Part shown: in pieces, positions 1-9,457 of the stretch
Layout of the letters: every line of letters begins with the position of its first letter
Numbering within the stretch: the first letter of the stretch is position 1
Assembly: GCF_015461835.1 (NCBI RefSeq)
Contig: NZ_JACOPX010000003.1
Span: forward strand, 62,001-126,000
Reading direction: 5' to 3'
Origin: Pseudomonas neuropathica
Lineage (GTDB): Bacteria; Pseudomonadota; Gammaproteobacteria; Pseudomonadales; Pseudomonadaceae
DNA length: 64,000 nt
The notes under the pieces: generated by a model
Database searches by the model: none
The model's input: the letters and a program-made list of their open reading frames with translations, nothing else
What the model was told of the DNA's origin: nothing
Translations under genes and position numbers: made by a program

Positions 1-2016
1 GCTGTTGTCGATATGCATCTGGCGCAGGGCGTCGTGATCGGTGCCGCTGCCGATGCGGATCTGCTCCAGCTCCGTGGGCGAAAAACGTTCGACGCTGTGG
101 CCCAGTCGCCGCATCAGCGCGTCATTCGACCAGTCTTGTGGCGTTTCCACTTCATGCACCCAGGCGCCGTGGCCGTTGTGTTCGATTTGCGGGCGGTAGG
201 CGTTGGCGCGGCTCGGGTGCTTGATGCGGTGGGTGTTGGACGTCGCTGCAGGCGAGGCTTTTTCGACGACGTACAGCTTGCCCTCCAGTGGCAGGACGTG
301 CTCGTTGCCGTACGGATGCAGGCCATGGCGGTCGGGTTTTGCGCCGGGCGCGAGCATCAGTTCATTGCGTTGGTAAGGGCTGAGGTCCGGGTGCCACAAG
401 CTGTTTTTACCGTCGGGCAGCCTGACCGGTTTCATGCCGTCGACCAGTGGCGACAGCTTGATACGAAACGCTTCGCCGATCTGCGCGCCTGCTGTGAAAG
501 CGGCCAACTGAATGATGTCGGTGACCACGCTGATGACATGCCCGGCAGCTTCCTGCCAAAGCCCTTCGGCCAGATCGACGATGCCTTCGATCACATCGCT
601 GGTCAGTTGGTAGGCGGTGTAGGCCATCATCAGTTCGCCCAGTCCCGGCACGAATGGCGTGGCAATCAGCAGCGCCACGTTGAAAATGTCCGAAAGGATT
701 TTCTTGAAGTTGTCCCACCACGCCCAGCGCGCCTTGCTGTCGGTGTCGGCGGTGGAGACGGCGATTTCCCTAGCGTCGTTGAGGATCTTGTTGAGCTTTT
801 GCTGATAGGCGTGGCGCCAGTAATCGCCCTGCAATTTCACTTGAGCGAACTGCAGTCTGGGATTGTCCAGCGGGTCCTTGCGCCACGCCGGTTGCTGGTC
901 AGTGGGATCCTGGCGCGGGTGATACCTGACCACGAACAGCCGTTGTTCCAGCTCGGCAAAGAAGTGCCCGCGCTGCTGATGGTCGACAAACTGACTGAAG
1001 AACTGGCGGTAGGTCTGTCGGGTTGTCTCGCTGAACCGGTCTTCGCGAAACTGGCGCGCCAACTCATCACGGAAGGCTTTCAGCGAGGCGTATTCCTTGA
1101 GCGGATGATCCGGGTCGTGGGGGATGTAGACGATCAGGCGTCGCACGCCACGGTTGTCCGAGACCGTGTGCGTCAGCAGCAGGATCCCGGTCAGCCGGGT
1201 GCCCAGCAGCGACAGATCGGAGCACTGCATCGAGCGGCCATTGAGCAGCAGTTGCGGTTTCTCCTCGGTCAGGCTCAAGAGCATTTTGTAGGCGTCGTAC
1301 TGGATGTCGTCCTTGATCAGTGCCAGATGCGCGGCGACGGCGAGGGCGTCCTTCTGACTCTCGTTGACCTTGTACTGCAACACGCTCTCGGCCAGCGGTT
1401 CGCCGGGCAGCAGGTAACTTTCCAGGTGTTTTTTATACTGCGCGCCGATATCCAGATCGCGGCACAGCGCCTGAAACTGGCTGATCGGCATGGCGCTTTT
1501 GATCGGCAAGATATCAAACAGACCGCGTTCATCGGGTTGGCTGATGTAATCCGAGCCATGGCCGACCGTTTCACTGCTGGCGAAGTTGTGCAGGGCGGCA
1601 TCCAGCAGCGAGACGGTGCGGGTCACGACGCCTGCGGAAAGGTCGATGGCGTACCACGGTTTGTCCTTGGGCAGGTACAGGCGCAGAAAGGTGGTTTTGA
1701 CGTCCGGCTCGATGCCGTGCCGCTCCTTGATTTTTGCCTTGAGCAGCGGCTCGGCGAAGGCATGGAGATCGATTTTCGCCAAGAGATGGTCAACCTGGTT
1801 CTGCGACCCCCAGGCCTTGAGATTGGCCGCAGCGAGTTTGCTCAGATACGCGGAAGGCGCGTTGGTGTACCAGGCTTCGTTCTTCAGAGGTGAGGCAGCC
1901 AACGCGAGACCCCGGCTGACGGTGGCGCTTTTGAAGGTGTCGTTGACGGCAGACTTGATGAATTCGTAGTGCCGTCCTTTGTCCGCGTTTTCCGCAGGCA
2001 GGGGAGAGAGAGACAT
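1..2016 (-). CDS. DUF6543 / dermonecrotic-toxin-like protein, N-terminal part (runs off window)
   Basis: The minus-strand frame from the ATG at 2016 is open for 672 codons to base 1 with no stop, so the C-terminus lies outside the window. Translation begins MSLSPLPAENADKG and includes an alanine-rich hydrophobic stretch around residues 450-480 (PFVPGLGELMMAYTAYQL) followed by an amphipathic segment (DVIEGIVDLAEGLW). This hydrophobic core followed by a basic C-terminal half is what I associate with the large Pseudomonas proteins labelled dermonecrotic toxin domain or DUF6543, also seen at 27991-33537. No signal peptide is visible. A TATATT-like -10 lies upstream near 2145. Toxin function is inferred from family naming only; no catalytic residues were identified. 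The equally long plus-strand open frame over the same bases is a mirror artefact. Confidence 0.75.
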   Translation of the reverse strand, partial: MSLSPLPAENADKGRHYEFIKSAVNDTFKSATVSRGLALAASPLKNEAWYTNAPSAYLSKLAAANLKAWGSQNQVDHLLAKIDLHAFAEPLLKAKIKERHGIEPDVKTTFLRLYLPKDKPWYAIDLSAGVVTRTVSLLDAALHNFASSETVGHGSDYISQPDERGLFDILPIKSAMPISQFQALCRDLDIGAQYKKHLESYLLPGEPLAESVLQYKVNESQKDALAVAAHLALIKDDIQYDAYKMLLSLTEEKPQLLLNGRSMQCSDLSLLGTRLTGILLLTHTVSDNRGVRRLIVYIPHDPDHPLKEYASLKAFRDELARQFREDRFSETTRQTYRQFFSQFVDHQQRGHFFAELEQRLFVVRYHPRQDPTDQQPAWRKDPLDNPRLQFAQVKLQGDYWRHAYQQKLNKILNDAREIAVSTADTDSKARWAWWDNFKKILSDIFNVALLIATPFVPGLGELMMAYTAYQLTSDVIEGIVDLAEGLWQEAAGHVISVVTDIIQLAAFTAGAQIGEAFRIKLSPLVDGMKPVRLPDGKNSLWHPDLSPYQRNELMLAPGAKPDRHGLHPYGNEHVLPLEGKLYVVEKASPAATSNTHRIKHPSRANAYRPQIEHNGHGAWVHEVETPQDWSNDALMRRLGHSVERFSPTELEQIRIGSGTDHDALRQMHIDNS

Positions 2017-2208
2017 GGCCAATCATCCTTGATTGTTGAGGAGTGATCAGCCTACTCAGGGCAGGGCAAAACAAAAGTTCAAAGATCGGGAGGCAAACGG
2101 CTTTGCGCAGCGCCAATTCGACGAAAATTCGAATCTGAAAAATATATAAATACCACCCGCTGAAGCGAAAATTCGTCACCCTGATGCAGAAAAAGCCGAC
2201 ACGATTTG

Positions 2209-5200
2209 TTACCTCGCCGTAGGGCGCGGCGCTTCGAGCATCGCCACGCTGGCGGTCTGCGTCGGGTTGCACTGTGAGTCGCTGCCCGGTTGCAGATACG
2301 GCGTCAGAATCGGCGCCATGCCCTTGAGCACCTGCACTGGCAGGGCCGAGGTGAACTTGAAGTTCTCTGCCGAACGCCCCGGAACGAACGCGGTGAGGGT
2401 GCCGAAGTGGTGATCGCCGATGTAGAAAACAAACGTCGCCGTGCGGTTGATCGACTTCGAACTGAGGATGCGTCCGCCCGAACCGATGGCTTCGATCCGG
2501 TTGTCACCGGTCCCGGTTTTGCCACCCATGGCCAGTGGGCTGCCATCAGCCAGTTTGAAACTGCCGGAAACACGTTTTGCCGTGCCGGCGTCGACCACTT
2601 GCGACAGCGCTTCGCGCATGGCCGTGGCGACCTCCGAAGGCATCACCCGTTTGCCGACATGCGGGTCATTGACCAGTGCCGTTTCGTACGGCGTGCCGGC
2701 GGCGAAATGCAGGCTGTCGATGCGCAGCGTCGGCATGCGCACGCCGTCATTGAGAATGGTGCCGATCAACTCGGCCAGTGCGGCAGGGCGGTCACCGGAG
2801 CTGCCAATCGCGGTGGCCAGCGACGGCACTAGATGGTCGAACGGGTAGCCGACTTTCTGCCAGCGCTGGTGGATTTCAAGGAATGCTTCAATCTCGAGCA
2901 TGGTGCGAATACGACTGTCGCGGGCGCCCTTGTGCTTGCTCTTGAACAGCCAGCTGTAGACTTCCTGACGTTCGAAGTGACTGGCCTTGACGATCTCGCT
3001 GAAGGTCGCGTCCGGGTGGTTCAACAGGTAGCCCATCATCCACAGGTCCAGCGGATGCACCTTGGCGATGAAGCCTTGATCGGGCAAATCGTAACTGCCG
3101 GGACCATAGGAATCGTAGAGGCGGATCAGGCGATCATCGGTGAGTTTTTCGGTGAGCTTGGTGCCTTTGAGGTGTGAGCGGACGAACGTATTGAAGTCTT
3201 CCTGACTGGCATCGGGCAGCAGGTAGCGATGCACGGCGGCCATGCGGATCGGCGTCGGGCGCATGCTGTCGAGGAAGGTGTCGAGGCGCGCTTGTGTGTC
3301 TTTGTTCCTGTATTTTTTCCAGAACTTGAGCTGGAACGCCGTGCCTTCGCGGTCGGCGAAACTTGCCAGGTATTCCTGCCGGCGCGGATCGCGATCGTCC
3401 TTGAGCAGTTCGGCACTGCTATTGGGCCCTGAATAAGTGACATAACGCACCACATCGCGCATCAGCCGAATGAACGGCAGGTTGATCGATTCACGCAGGG
3501 CATCGCGCAGGGTCGGTATGCGGCCGTTGTCTTCCTTGCGGAAGTTGTGGAACACATGCAGGCCGCCGCCGGTGAAAAACGCCTCGCCGGGGCTGGCCGA
3601 GTATTTGCGGTCGAGGGCTGCGCCGAGCATCTTCGACAGGTCGTGATCCTTGTTCTGGATCAGGTAATCGATGACCCACTGGCTCAAGCGGTCCTGATCG
3701 GGGACTTCGACTTTCTTCAGTTCCGGCACGCTCATGGCGCCGTACTTGTCGTGCAGTTCGGCGATGATTTGCAGGTAAGTGGTGAGCACGCGCATTTTCG
3801 CGGTGGAGCCGAGTTCGAGTTTGCTGCCTTCGTTGATATCGAACGGCTGGTCGGTGCTATCGGTCTGCACCCGCACGCGGGAACCGTCCGGGGTCAGTTC
3901 GAAGAGGGTAAAGCTGTAGCGCACTTGGGTGGTGCTGGTCGGGGTCAGCAAACGTTCACCGAGCAAGCCGATTTCGGCGGCGTAGGCCGGGTCGGCGAGT
4001 TTCTTCAGGTAAGCGGTGGCCTGGGTTTGCAGGTCGCCCTGCAGGGTGCTGGTGGCCGAGAGGTCGAGGCGGTCGAGGTCGTACAGCGGCCGGTTGAGCA
4101 TGCTCGCCAGACGACTGCGGGCGACGCTGATGCCTTTGTTGGTTTCGATGGGTTGAATCGTCGGTTGGGTCTGCCAGTCGCGGTAGGTGACCTTGCTGGT
4201 CAGCGCGGCATCGGCCAAGGCGTTGTCGATCACACCGTTCTGTTTGAGCAGGCGCAAATGGCTGTCGGTGAGGTCGGCAAGCTCTTCGCGGCCCTTGGTC
4301 AGGTAATGCGAAGGGCGGCGCTGGGCGATCATCAGCGACAACATCTCGCGCAGGGCCAAACCTTTGGCAGCCATGGTCTTCGCATCGGTGGCCGGGCTGT
4401 TCAGTTGTTCGTTGGCCTGGTTGAAGTCGCTGCCGTACCAGACGCGCAGGCCTTCGGCCATGCCATGCACTTCGCCATGCCCCGGCACCGCCGACAGCGG
4501 CACGCTGTTGAGGTAGTCACGCACGATGTTCTGCCGTGCCCCGAGGGTTTGCGGGCCGGGCTGATAGGCGCGCACGCTGGCCGACATCATCTGCCGCAGT
4601 TTCTCGGCACCGGACACCGTCAGGCCATCCGGGGAATGCCGGTACTTTTCCAATTGCGTCGCCAGCGTGCTACCGCCCGCCGACTGCCCCGGCAGGTGCA
4701 GCAATTTTGCCACTTGCGACCACGCGGCCATGCCGAAGCGCGGCCAGTCCACCGCCGGGTTGGCCAGCGGCTGTTTCGGGTCGAGCAGGAAGCGGTTTTC
4801 GATGAATAACAGGCTGCTGACCACCACCGGCGGGATGGATTCGAAACTTGAATACAGCTGTTGTGGGTAGTTGTACTTGTACAGCGGTGCGGCGCGGCAA
4901 TCGGTGATCGACAGCCCGGCCTGAATCTTTTCCGAATACGGCACGAACAGGCCCTTGTCGGTGTAGCTGAGCAGTGCCGGGGAAAACCGCGCCTGTTCGG
5001 TGATGACGTAGTTGCGTTTGAGCAGGCGCGGCAGGAATTCATCCAGCGAGCTGTAACCCAGGCGCAGATCGAACGGCCCATTGCCCGGATAGCGAATGGC
5101 TTCGCTGGGACCGGGTTCGAGGGTGTACGTCAGCGACGCGGCGTATTGGCTGAGCTCACGCGACTGGAAGCGCGAAGTGCGCATTTCCTTGGACGCAGCC

Positions 5201-5367
5201 AGCCCCACGACGATCGCGATAATCACCAGCAACAACCAGAAAGCCTTCCACCCATGCCGGTTGCGGCGGGGTTTTTCAGGGACAGGCGCTTCATCCACTC
5301 GTTCAGTCGGAACCACGGCTTTACTCGAATCGGTTTGCCACAAAGCGCCCATAGTCGATTGATCCAT
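2209..5367 (-). CDS. bifunctional GT51 transglycosylase / transpeptidase (class A PBP-like)
   Basis: 1052 residues. A short cytoplasmic tail precedes one membrane anchor at about 41-58. The glycosyltransferase-51 domain shows SSLLFIENRF (catalytic Glu190; family members usually have ED, here EN) and GGSTLATQLEKY (231-242). The penicillin-binding transpeptidase triad is complete: STAK at 521-524, SIN at 628-630 and KTG at 950-952. It should polymerise and cross-link peptidoglycan in the periplasm. It is longer than the usual class A PBP (about 750-850), with an insert between the SxN and KTG motifs. Start choice is ATG 5367; an in-frame ATG at 5352 is also possible, since neither has a strong ribosome site. 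It precedes the toxin-like gene in the same direction with a 192-bp gap. Not recognised as PBP1a or PBP1b, so no symbol is given. Confidence 0.85.
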   Translation of the reverse strand: MDQSTMGALWQTDSSKAVVPTERVDEAPVPEKPRRNRHGWKAFWLLLVIIAIVVGLAASKEMRTSRFQSRELSQYAASLTYTLEPGPSEAIRYPGNGPFDLRLGYSSLDEFLPRLLKRNYVITEQARFSPALLSYTDKGLFVPYSEKIQAGLSITDCRAAPLYKYNYPQQLYSSFESIPPVVVSSLLFIENRFLLDPKQPLANPAVDWPRFGMAAWSQVAKLLHLPGQSAGGSTLATQLEKYRHSPDGLTVSGAEKLRQMMSASVRAYQPGPQTLGARQNIVRDYLNSVPLSAVPGHGEVHGMAEGLRVWYGSDFNQANEQLNSPATDAKTMAAKGLALREMLSLMIAQRRPSHYLTKGREELADLTDSHLRLLKQNGVIDNALADAALTSKVTYRDWQTQPTIQPIETNKGISVARSRLASMLNRPLYDLDRLDLSATSTLQGDLQTQATAYLKKLADPAYAAEIGLLGERLLTPTSTTQVRYSFTLFELTPDGSRVRVQTDSTDQPFDINEGSKLELGSTAKMRVLTTYLQIIAELHDKYGAMSVPELKKVEVPDQDRLSQWVIDYLIQNKDHDLSKMLGAALDRKYSASPGEAFFTGGGLHVFHNFRKEDNGRIPTLRDALRESINLPFIRLMRDVVRYVTYSGPNSSAELLKDDRDPRRQEYLASFADREGTAFQLKFWKKYRNKDTQARLDTFLDSMRPTPIRMAAVHRYLLPDASQEDFNTFVRSHLKGTKLTEKLTDDRLIRLYDSYGPGSYDLPDQGFIAKVHPLDLWMMGYLLNHPDATFSEIVKASHFERQEVYSWLFKSKHKGARDSRIRTMLEIEAFLEIHQRWQKVGYPFDHLVPSLATAIGSSGDRPAALAELIGTILNDGVRMPTLRIDSLHFAAGTPYETALVNDPHVGKRVMPSEVATAMREALSQVVDAGTAKRVSGSFKLADGSPLAMGGKTGTGDNRIEAIGSGGRILSSKSINRTATFVFYIGDHHFGTLTAFVPGRSAENFKFTSALPVQVLKGMAPILTPYLQPGSDSQCNPTQTASVAMLEAPRPTAR

Positions 5368-5877
5368 TCACGCAGATTGATCGGACTTGTCTGAAGCTTA
5401 GACGGTGGTTGGGGCTGGTGAAAAAAATGTGCGGGATGGGCGAGGGGAGTTGCTGAATAAATCTGGAAGGCGGGTGCCGGAGCGAAAATGAGCCTGAAGC
5501 AAACTTTGCGGCGAGGGAGATCTGAGCGGCCGCAATAGAACCGTTCAGCAATAAAGTTGACCAAGCGGACACATGACGATGCACCAATGCTGTGCAATAC
5601 TCGGCGGCTTTTTCAGCGGCGAATAATCCTACGCTAAGCAGGTAAAGCCTCTCCGCAAACCGCGCTTTAACCGAGAGTTGTCGCTGAATGTTGTGGTTTA
5701 TAGAGTGAAAACGCCTACCCAAGGCTTTTTATACTGCACGCCCCGCTGATCTTGCAGGTGGTCCTGCAAGACGCGTCTGCCCACGAGGCAGGCGCGGTTT
5801 CACAGCAGCCAAGGCTTACCGGCCGACGCTTCGAAACTCGGTGGTCAAATCCAATAACAAGACGAGGTTGCACCCCT
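5368..5877. other. 510-bp divergent intergenic region
   Basis: Separates the PBP-like gene (-) from the amino-acid permease (+). No convincing coding frame. It holds a TATACT -10-like hexamer at 5730-5735, without a clear -35, and two adjacent hairpins described separately. Short open frames here overlap the PBP start and lack family resemblance. Confidence 0.5.
5751..5796 (+). promoter_or_regulatory. two tandem hairpins in the permease leader
   Basis: CTTGCAGG (5751-5758) pairs with CCTGCAAG (5763-5770) around the loop TGGT. One base later CGCGTCTGCC (5772-5781) pairs with GGCAGGCGCG (5787-5796) through one G:T wobble around CACGA. Both lie 16-27 nt downstream of a TATACT element and 80-125 nt before the permease ATG, so they would sit in the 5' UTR. 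Neither has a T-run, so they are not simple terminators. Function unknown. Confidence 0.45.
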
Positions 5878-7299
5878 ATGCCAGTTGGCAATCACCTGCC
5901 TCACGGCGACACCGCTCAGGGCGGTCCGCTCAAACGCGAACTCGGCGAACGGCATATTCGCCTGATGGCGCTCGGCGCCTGTATCGGCGTCGGTCTGTTT
6001 TTAGGTTCCGCCAAGGCCATCGAAATGGCTGGCCCGGCGATCATGCTGTCGTACATTCTGGGTGGTCTGGCGATCCTGGTGATCATGCGCGCCCTCGGTG
6101 AGATGGCCGTGCATAACCCGGTCGCCGGCTCGTTCAGCCGTTACGCGCAAGATTATCTTGGCCCATTGGCGGGCTTCCTCACGGGCTGGAATTACTGGTT
6201 CCTGTGGCTGGTGACCTGCGTCGCGGAAATCACGGCGGTGGCCGTGTACATGGGCATCTGGTTTCCCGATGTACCGCGCTGGATCTGGGCCCTCGCGGCG
6301 CTGATCAGCATGGGTTCGGTCAACCTGATCGCGGTGAAGGCCTTCGGTGAGTTCGAATTCTGGTTCGCCCTGATCAAGATCGTCACCATCATTGCGATGG
6401 TCATCGGCGGCGTCGGCATCATCGCCTTCGGGTTCGGCAATGACGGCGTGGCACTGGGGATTTCCAACCTGTGGGCCCACGGCGGCTTCATGCCCAACGG
6501 CGTGACCGGCGTGCTGATGTCCCTGCAAATGGTCATGTTCGCCTACCTTGGCGTGGAGATGATCGGCCTGACCGCCGGTGAAGCGAAGAACCCGCAGAAG
6601 ACCATTCCCGATGCGATCGGCTCGGTGTTCTGGCGGATTCTGCTGTTCTACGTCGGCGCACTGTTCGTGATTCTCTCGATCTACCCGTGGAACGAAATCG
6701 GCACCCAGGGCAGCCCGTTCGTGATGACCTTTGAGCGTCTGGGCATCAAGACTGCCGCCGGCATCATCAACTTCGTGGTGATCACCGCAGCGTTGTCGTC
6801 GTGCAACGGCGGTATCTTCAGCACCGGACGCATGCTCTACAGCCTGGCGCAGAACGGCCAGGCACCGGCCGGTTTTGCCAAGACTTCGAATAACGGTGTA
6901 CCGCGTCGTGCACTGTTGCTGTCGATCGGTGCGTTGTTACTGGGCGTGCTGCTCAACTATCTGGTGCCGGAAAAAGTCTTTGTCTGGGTGACCTCGATTG
7001 CCACCTTCGGCGCGATCTGGACCTGGGTGATGATCCTGCTGGCGCAACTGAAATTCCGCAGAGGCCTGAGCGCCAGCGAACGTGCCGGCCTCAAGTACAA
7101 GATGTGGCTGTACCCGGTCAGCTCGTACTTTGCGCTAGCGTTTCTGGTGCTGGTGGTCGGCCTGATGGCGTACTTCCCGGACACGCGCGTGGCGCTGTAT
7201 GTGGGGCCGGCGTTCCTGGTGCTGCTGACGGTGTTGTTCTACGTGTTCAAGCTGCAACCGACCGGTGAAACGCAGGGTGCGGCGCGTTCGGCCTCTTAA
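5878..7299 (+). CDS. amino-acid permease, APC superfamily (ProY/HutT-like)
   Basis: 473 residues from the ATG at 5878, chosen because GACGAGG lies 10 nt upstream and because the family begins with GPLKRELGERHIRLMALG. An in-frame extension upstream to 5752 would run through the leader hairpins and is unlikely. The first helix carries the APC substrate-binding signature ACIGVGLFLGSA, and there are about 12 hydrophobic helices ending in VLLTVLFYVFKL. Family members import an amino acid by proton symport across the inner membrane. The closest family memory is the proline/histidine permease group, but substrate cannot be read from sequence. It is monocistronic: a terminator follows 21 bp later. 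Confidence 0.88.
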   Translation: MPVGNHLPHGDTAQGGPLKRELGERHIRLMALGACIGVGLFLGSAKAIEMAGPAIMLSYILGGLAILVIMRALGEMAVHNPVAGSFSRYAQDYLGPLAGFLTGWNYWFLWLVTCVAEITAVAVYMGIWFPDVPRWIWALAALISMGSVNLIAVKAFGEFEFWFALIKIVTIIAMVIGGVGIIAFGFGNDGVALGISNLWAHGGFMPNGVTGVLMSLQMVMFAYLGVEMIGLTAGEAKNPQKTIPDAIGSVFWRILLFYVGALFVILSIYPWNEIGTQGSPFVMTFERLGIKTAAGIINFVVITAALSSCNGGIFSTGRMLYSLAQNGQAPAGFAKTSNNGVPRRALLLSIGALLLGVLLNYLVPEKVFVWVTSIATFGAIWTWVMILLAQLKFRRGLSASERAGLKYKMWLYPVSSYFALAFLVLVVGLMAYFPDTRVALYVGPAFLVLLTVLFYVFKLQPTGETQGAARSAS

Positions 7300-7320
7300 G
7301 TCGTAGCGGCTGAAGCAACG

Positions 7321-7350
7321 AAGCCCCGGTCGCGAGATTGGGGCTTTTTT
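7321..7350 (+). terminator. rho-independent terminator of the permease
   Basis: AAGCCCC (7321-7327) pairs with GGGGCTT (7340-7346), followed by a run of T to 7350, starting 22 nt after the permease stop. Confidence 0.85.
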
Positions 7351-7455
7351 GTGGGCGCTGTTGCAGCCCGACCGCCGGTCTGAAACAGCGATACAAACCC
7401 GGCGCCGAGGTTCAAATCTGTACCACTTGGCGCGGCAGTGAATAGAGGCGCAGCG

Positions 7456-8940
7456 ATGAGGATCAGCGATTTTGTCGTTCGCGAACTCGGCCGGCGCCAG
7501 GTGCTGTTGTTCTTTCTGCTGGCGACCGGGTTATATGTTCTGCCGTTGATCCTCGCCGACTTTCCCTACATCGACGACAACTGGCGGGCACTGGCCGCCG
7601 GTAATGCCTGGGCCGGTTACGGGCGGCTGTTTGCCGACTGGCTGTATCAAGCGTTGACCTTCACCGGCGCTGCGCCGGATATCTTTCCCCTGCCGCTGTT
7701 GCTCGCCACTGTGGCGATGAGCCTGGCGCTGACACGACTGACATTTCACTACTTCCCCGAACCGACACTGGCCTGTTGTCTGGTGCCACTGCCGCTCTGG
7801 TACAACCCGTTCCTGCTGCAGGATTTGTCCTATCAATACGACGGGCCGAACATGGCCTTGAGTCTGGTGGCGATGATCTACGCGGTCACCTTTCACGGTT
7901 CGACGCGGGTGCAGCGCTGGCTGGTTCCGGCGGTATTGATTGCCCTGGGCATCGGGCTGTACCAGATCAGCCTCAACGTCTTTCTCGGCTTGTGTTGTGT
8001 GGAGTTGCTCAGGACGGTGCATCGGCGCGTCGCGTGGATGAAGATCTGGCACTTGCTCGGCGGCAAGCTTGCGCAGCTGGGCCTGGGCGTCGCGATCTAT
8101 GCGGTCACCGCGTACCCGTTCATGGCGTTTTCTCGGCAAGCGGAACTGCTCGACCGGGCAGGGCATCCCTTCCTGCAGATCGGTATCAACATGGGGCGGG
8201 TCGTGGAAAAAACCGCGCTGCTATTTCACGGTGGATATCTGTGGGTGTTTGCCGCTCTGGTGCTTTTTGCGCTCTGGGGACTGGCACGACTCGCATGGCC
8301 GGAGCGGCGCGCAAGCGCTTTGATCATTGGCCTGAACGCTTTCGCGGTGCTGGTACTGCTCGTGCCAGGCATCACCTTGCTGTTTCGCGACTTCAACGAG
8401 GGTGCGCGAACATTGATGGGGTTCGGTGTGCTCCTGGTGTTTCTGTTCTATCTAGCCCGCCTGGCATTGGCGCCGCATCATCGTTTGTTGCCCTTGCTGC
8501 TGATCATCCCGCTGCTGGCGACGCTGTCGCTGTCCTTTGCTTACGGCCGCGTTTTGAACATGCAGAAAACCTTCGCCACCGCTGCCCTGTACAGCCTCGG
8601 TCACGACATCGCCGCTCATCGAGCACTGCGTGAAGCCAAACGTATTTACCTGTCGATCAATTACTCCGAGCGCTGGCTGGCGAGTGCCGAGGGATCGTTC
8701 CAACAGCTGCCGGTTTTGCGTTATCTGCTCAATGTCGATTACTACATGCTGGCCGAGAATCTGCCCTCGGTGGGCATCACCAACGTGGTTGCCGAACGTG
8801 AGCGGCGCAACGCGACCCACGTCGGTTATCTGGGTTACCCGGCACTGGTCGACAGTCTGTATTACCGCATTTATCTGATTGGCGATTACGGCTTTATCGT
8901 CATGCAAGAGCCGCCGCACGGGCGGTTGTTGCAGTGGTGA
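7456..8940 (+). CDS. GtrII-type glucosyltransferase domain membrane protein
   Basis: 494 residues from ATG 7456. AGAGG lies 8 nt upstream, and this is preferred over the GTG at 7438. A cytoplasmic start is followed by an LFFLLATGLYVLPLIL helix and then the periplasmic-loop motif PYIDDNWRALAAG, typical of the GtrII/O-antigen conversion glucosyltransferases (PF14264). About 10 further hydrophobic helices follow, then a hydrophilic C-terminal domain of about 120 residues. Family members transfer glucose from a bactoprenol carrier to O-antigen in the periplasm. The GtrA-like flippase partner lies 117 bp downstream on the same strand. A GtrB glycosyltransferase, the usual third member, is absent next to them. 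Confidence 0.75.
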   Translation: MRISDFVVRELGRRQVLLFFLLATGLYVLPLILADFPYIDDNWRALAAGNAWAGYGRLFADWLYQALTFTGAAPDIFPLPLLLATVAMSLALTRLTFHYFPEPTLACCLVPLPLWYNPFLLQDLSYQYDGPNMALSLVAMIYAVTFHGSTRVQRWLVPAVLIALGIGLYQISLNVFLGLCCVELLRTVHRRVAWMKIWHLLGGKLAQLGLGVAIYAVTAYPFMAFSRQAELLDRAGHPFLQIGINMGRVVEKTALLFHGGYLWVFAALVLFALWGLARLAWPERRASALIIGLNAFAVLVLLVPGITLLFRDFNEGARTLMGFGVLLVFLFYLARLALAPHHRLLPLLLIIPLLATLSLSFAYGRVLNMQKTFATAALYSLGHDIAAHRALREAKRIYLSINYSERWLASAEGSFQQLPVLRYLLNVDYYMLAENLPSVGITNVVAERERRNATHVGYLGYPALVDSLYYRIYLIGDYGFIVMQEPPHGRLLQW

Positions 8941-9057
8941 AACACTGACCACTCGTCGCATTCAGTCCTGCACCTGTAATTTCTGACAGTAGACCGCAAC
9001 CCAGGCATGGCCTAGGTTGAACGTTCGCTAAAGAACGGCCATGGGCAAGGAATTGCG

Positions 9058-9420
9058 ATGAAGGGATTCTCCGCATTGACAGTGATCGGCATCGCCGATG
9101 GATTGATTCACTGGCAGATCTTTTTTGTCCTGTGCAGCGCTGTCGGTCTGACTCAGGCCGTGAGCAATTTCGCCGCGTTTTGCGTGGCAGCAGCGTTCTC
9201 GTTTTACGTGAACGTGCTCTACACCTTTGAGCGCAGCACGTCGGTGTTCGGCTATCTGCTGTTTATCGGCGTGATGGCCGGGGTGAGTTTTGGCATCGGT
9301 TTGATTGCCGATGCGCGGAGTCTGCATGGATTGATCACAGTGACGTCTTTCACGCTGCTCAATCTGTTGTTGGGTTACTGCTTTTTCCGGTTTGTCTTGT
9401 TGCGCGAGCGACAGGAGTAA
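9058..9420 (+). CDS. GtrA-like family membrane protein
   Basis: 120 residues with four predicted helices and a short basic C-terminus (FRFVLLRERQE), the usual size and topology for GtrA-like proteins (PF04138). AAGGA lies 6 nt before the ATG. The motif ALTVIGIADGLIHWQIFF in helix 1 and the SFYVNVLYTFE loop (Y-x-N-x-x-x-T-F) match the family, which is proposed to flip bactoprenol-linked glucose across the inner membrane. It probably acts with the GtrII-type transferase upstream. It converges on the glutamate-synthase-like gene with 37 bp between stops. Confidence 0.8.
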   Translation: MKGFSALTVIGIADGLIHWQIFFVLCSAVGLTQAVSNFAAFCVAAAFSFYVNVLYTFERSTSVFGYLLFIGVMAGVSFGIGLIADARSLHGLITVTSFTLLNLLLGYCFFRFVLLRERQE

Positions 9421-9457
9421 AGCGCCAGTCCATTGGGCAGACTGGCGCATTGGTGCG

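Noticed and set aside
13..1893. Plus-strand open frame of 626 codons
   Set aside because: It is the mirror of the DUF6543 gene on the minus strand, whose translation has family-like sequence; the plus frame has no recognisable domain and low-complexity composition.
5223..5722. Minus-strand frames of 124 and 133 codons in the leader of the PBP gene
   Set aside because: They overlap the PBP start in other frames and have no ribosome site or family pattern.
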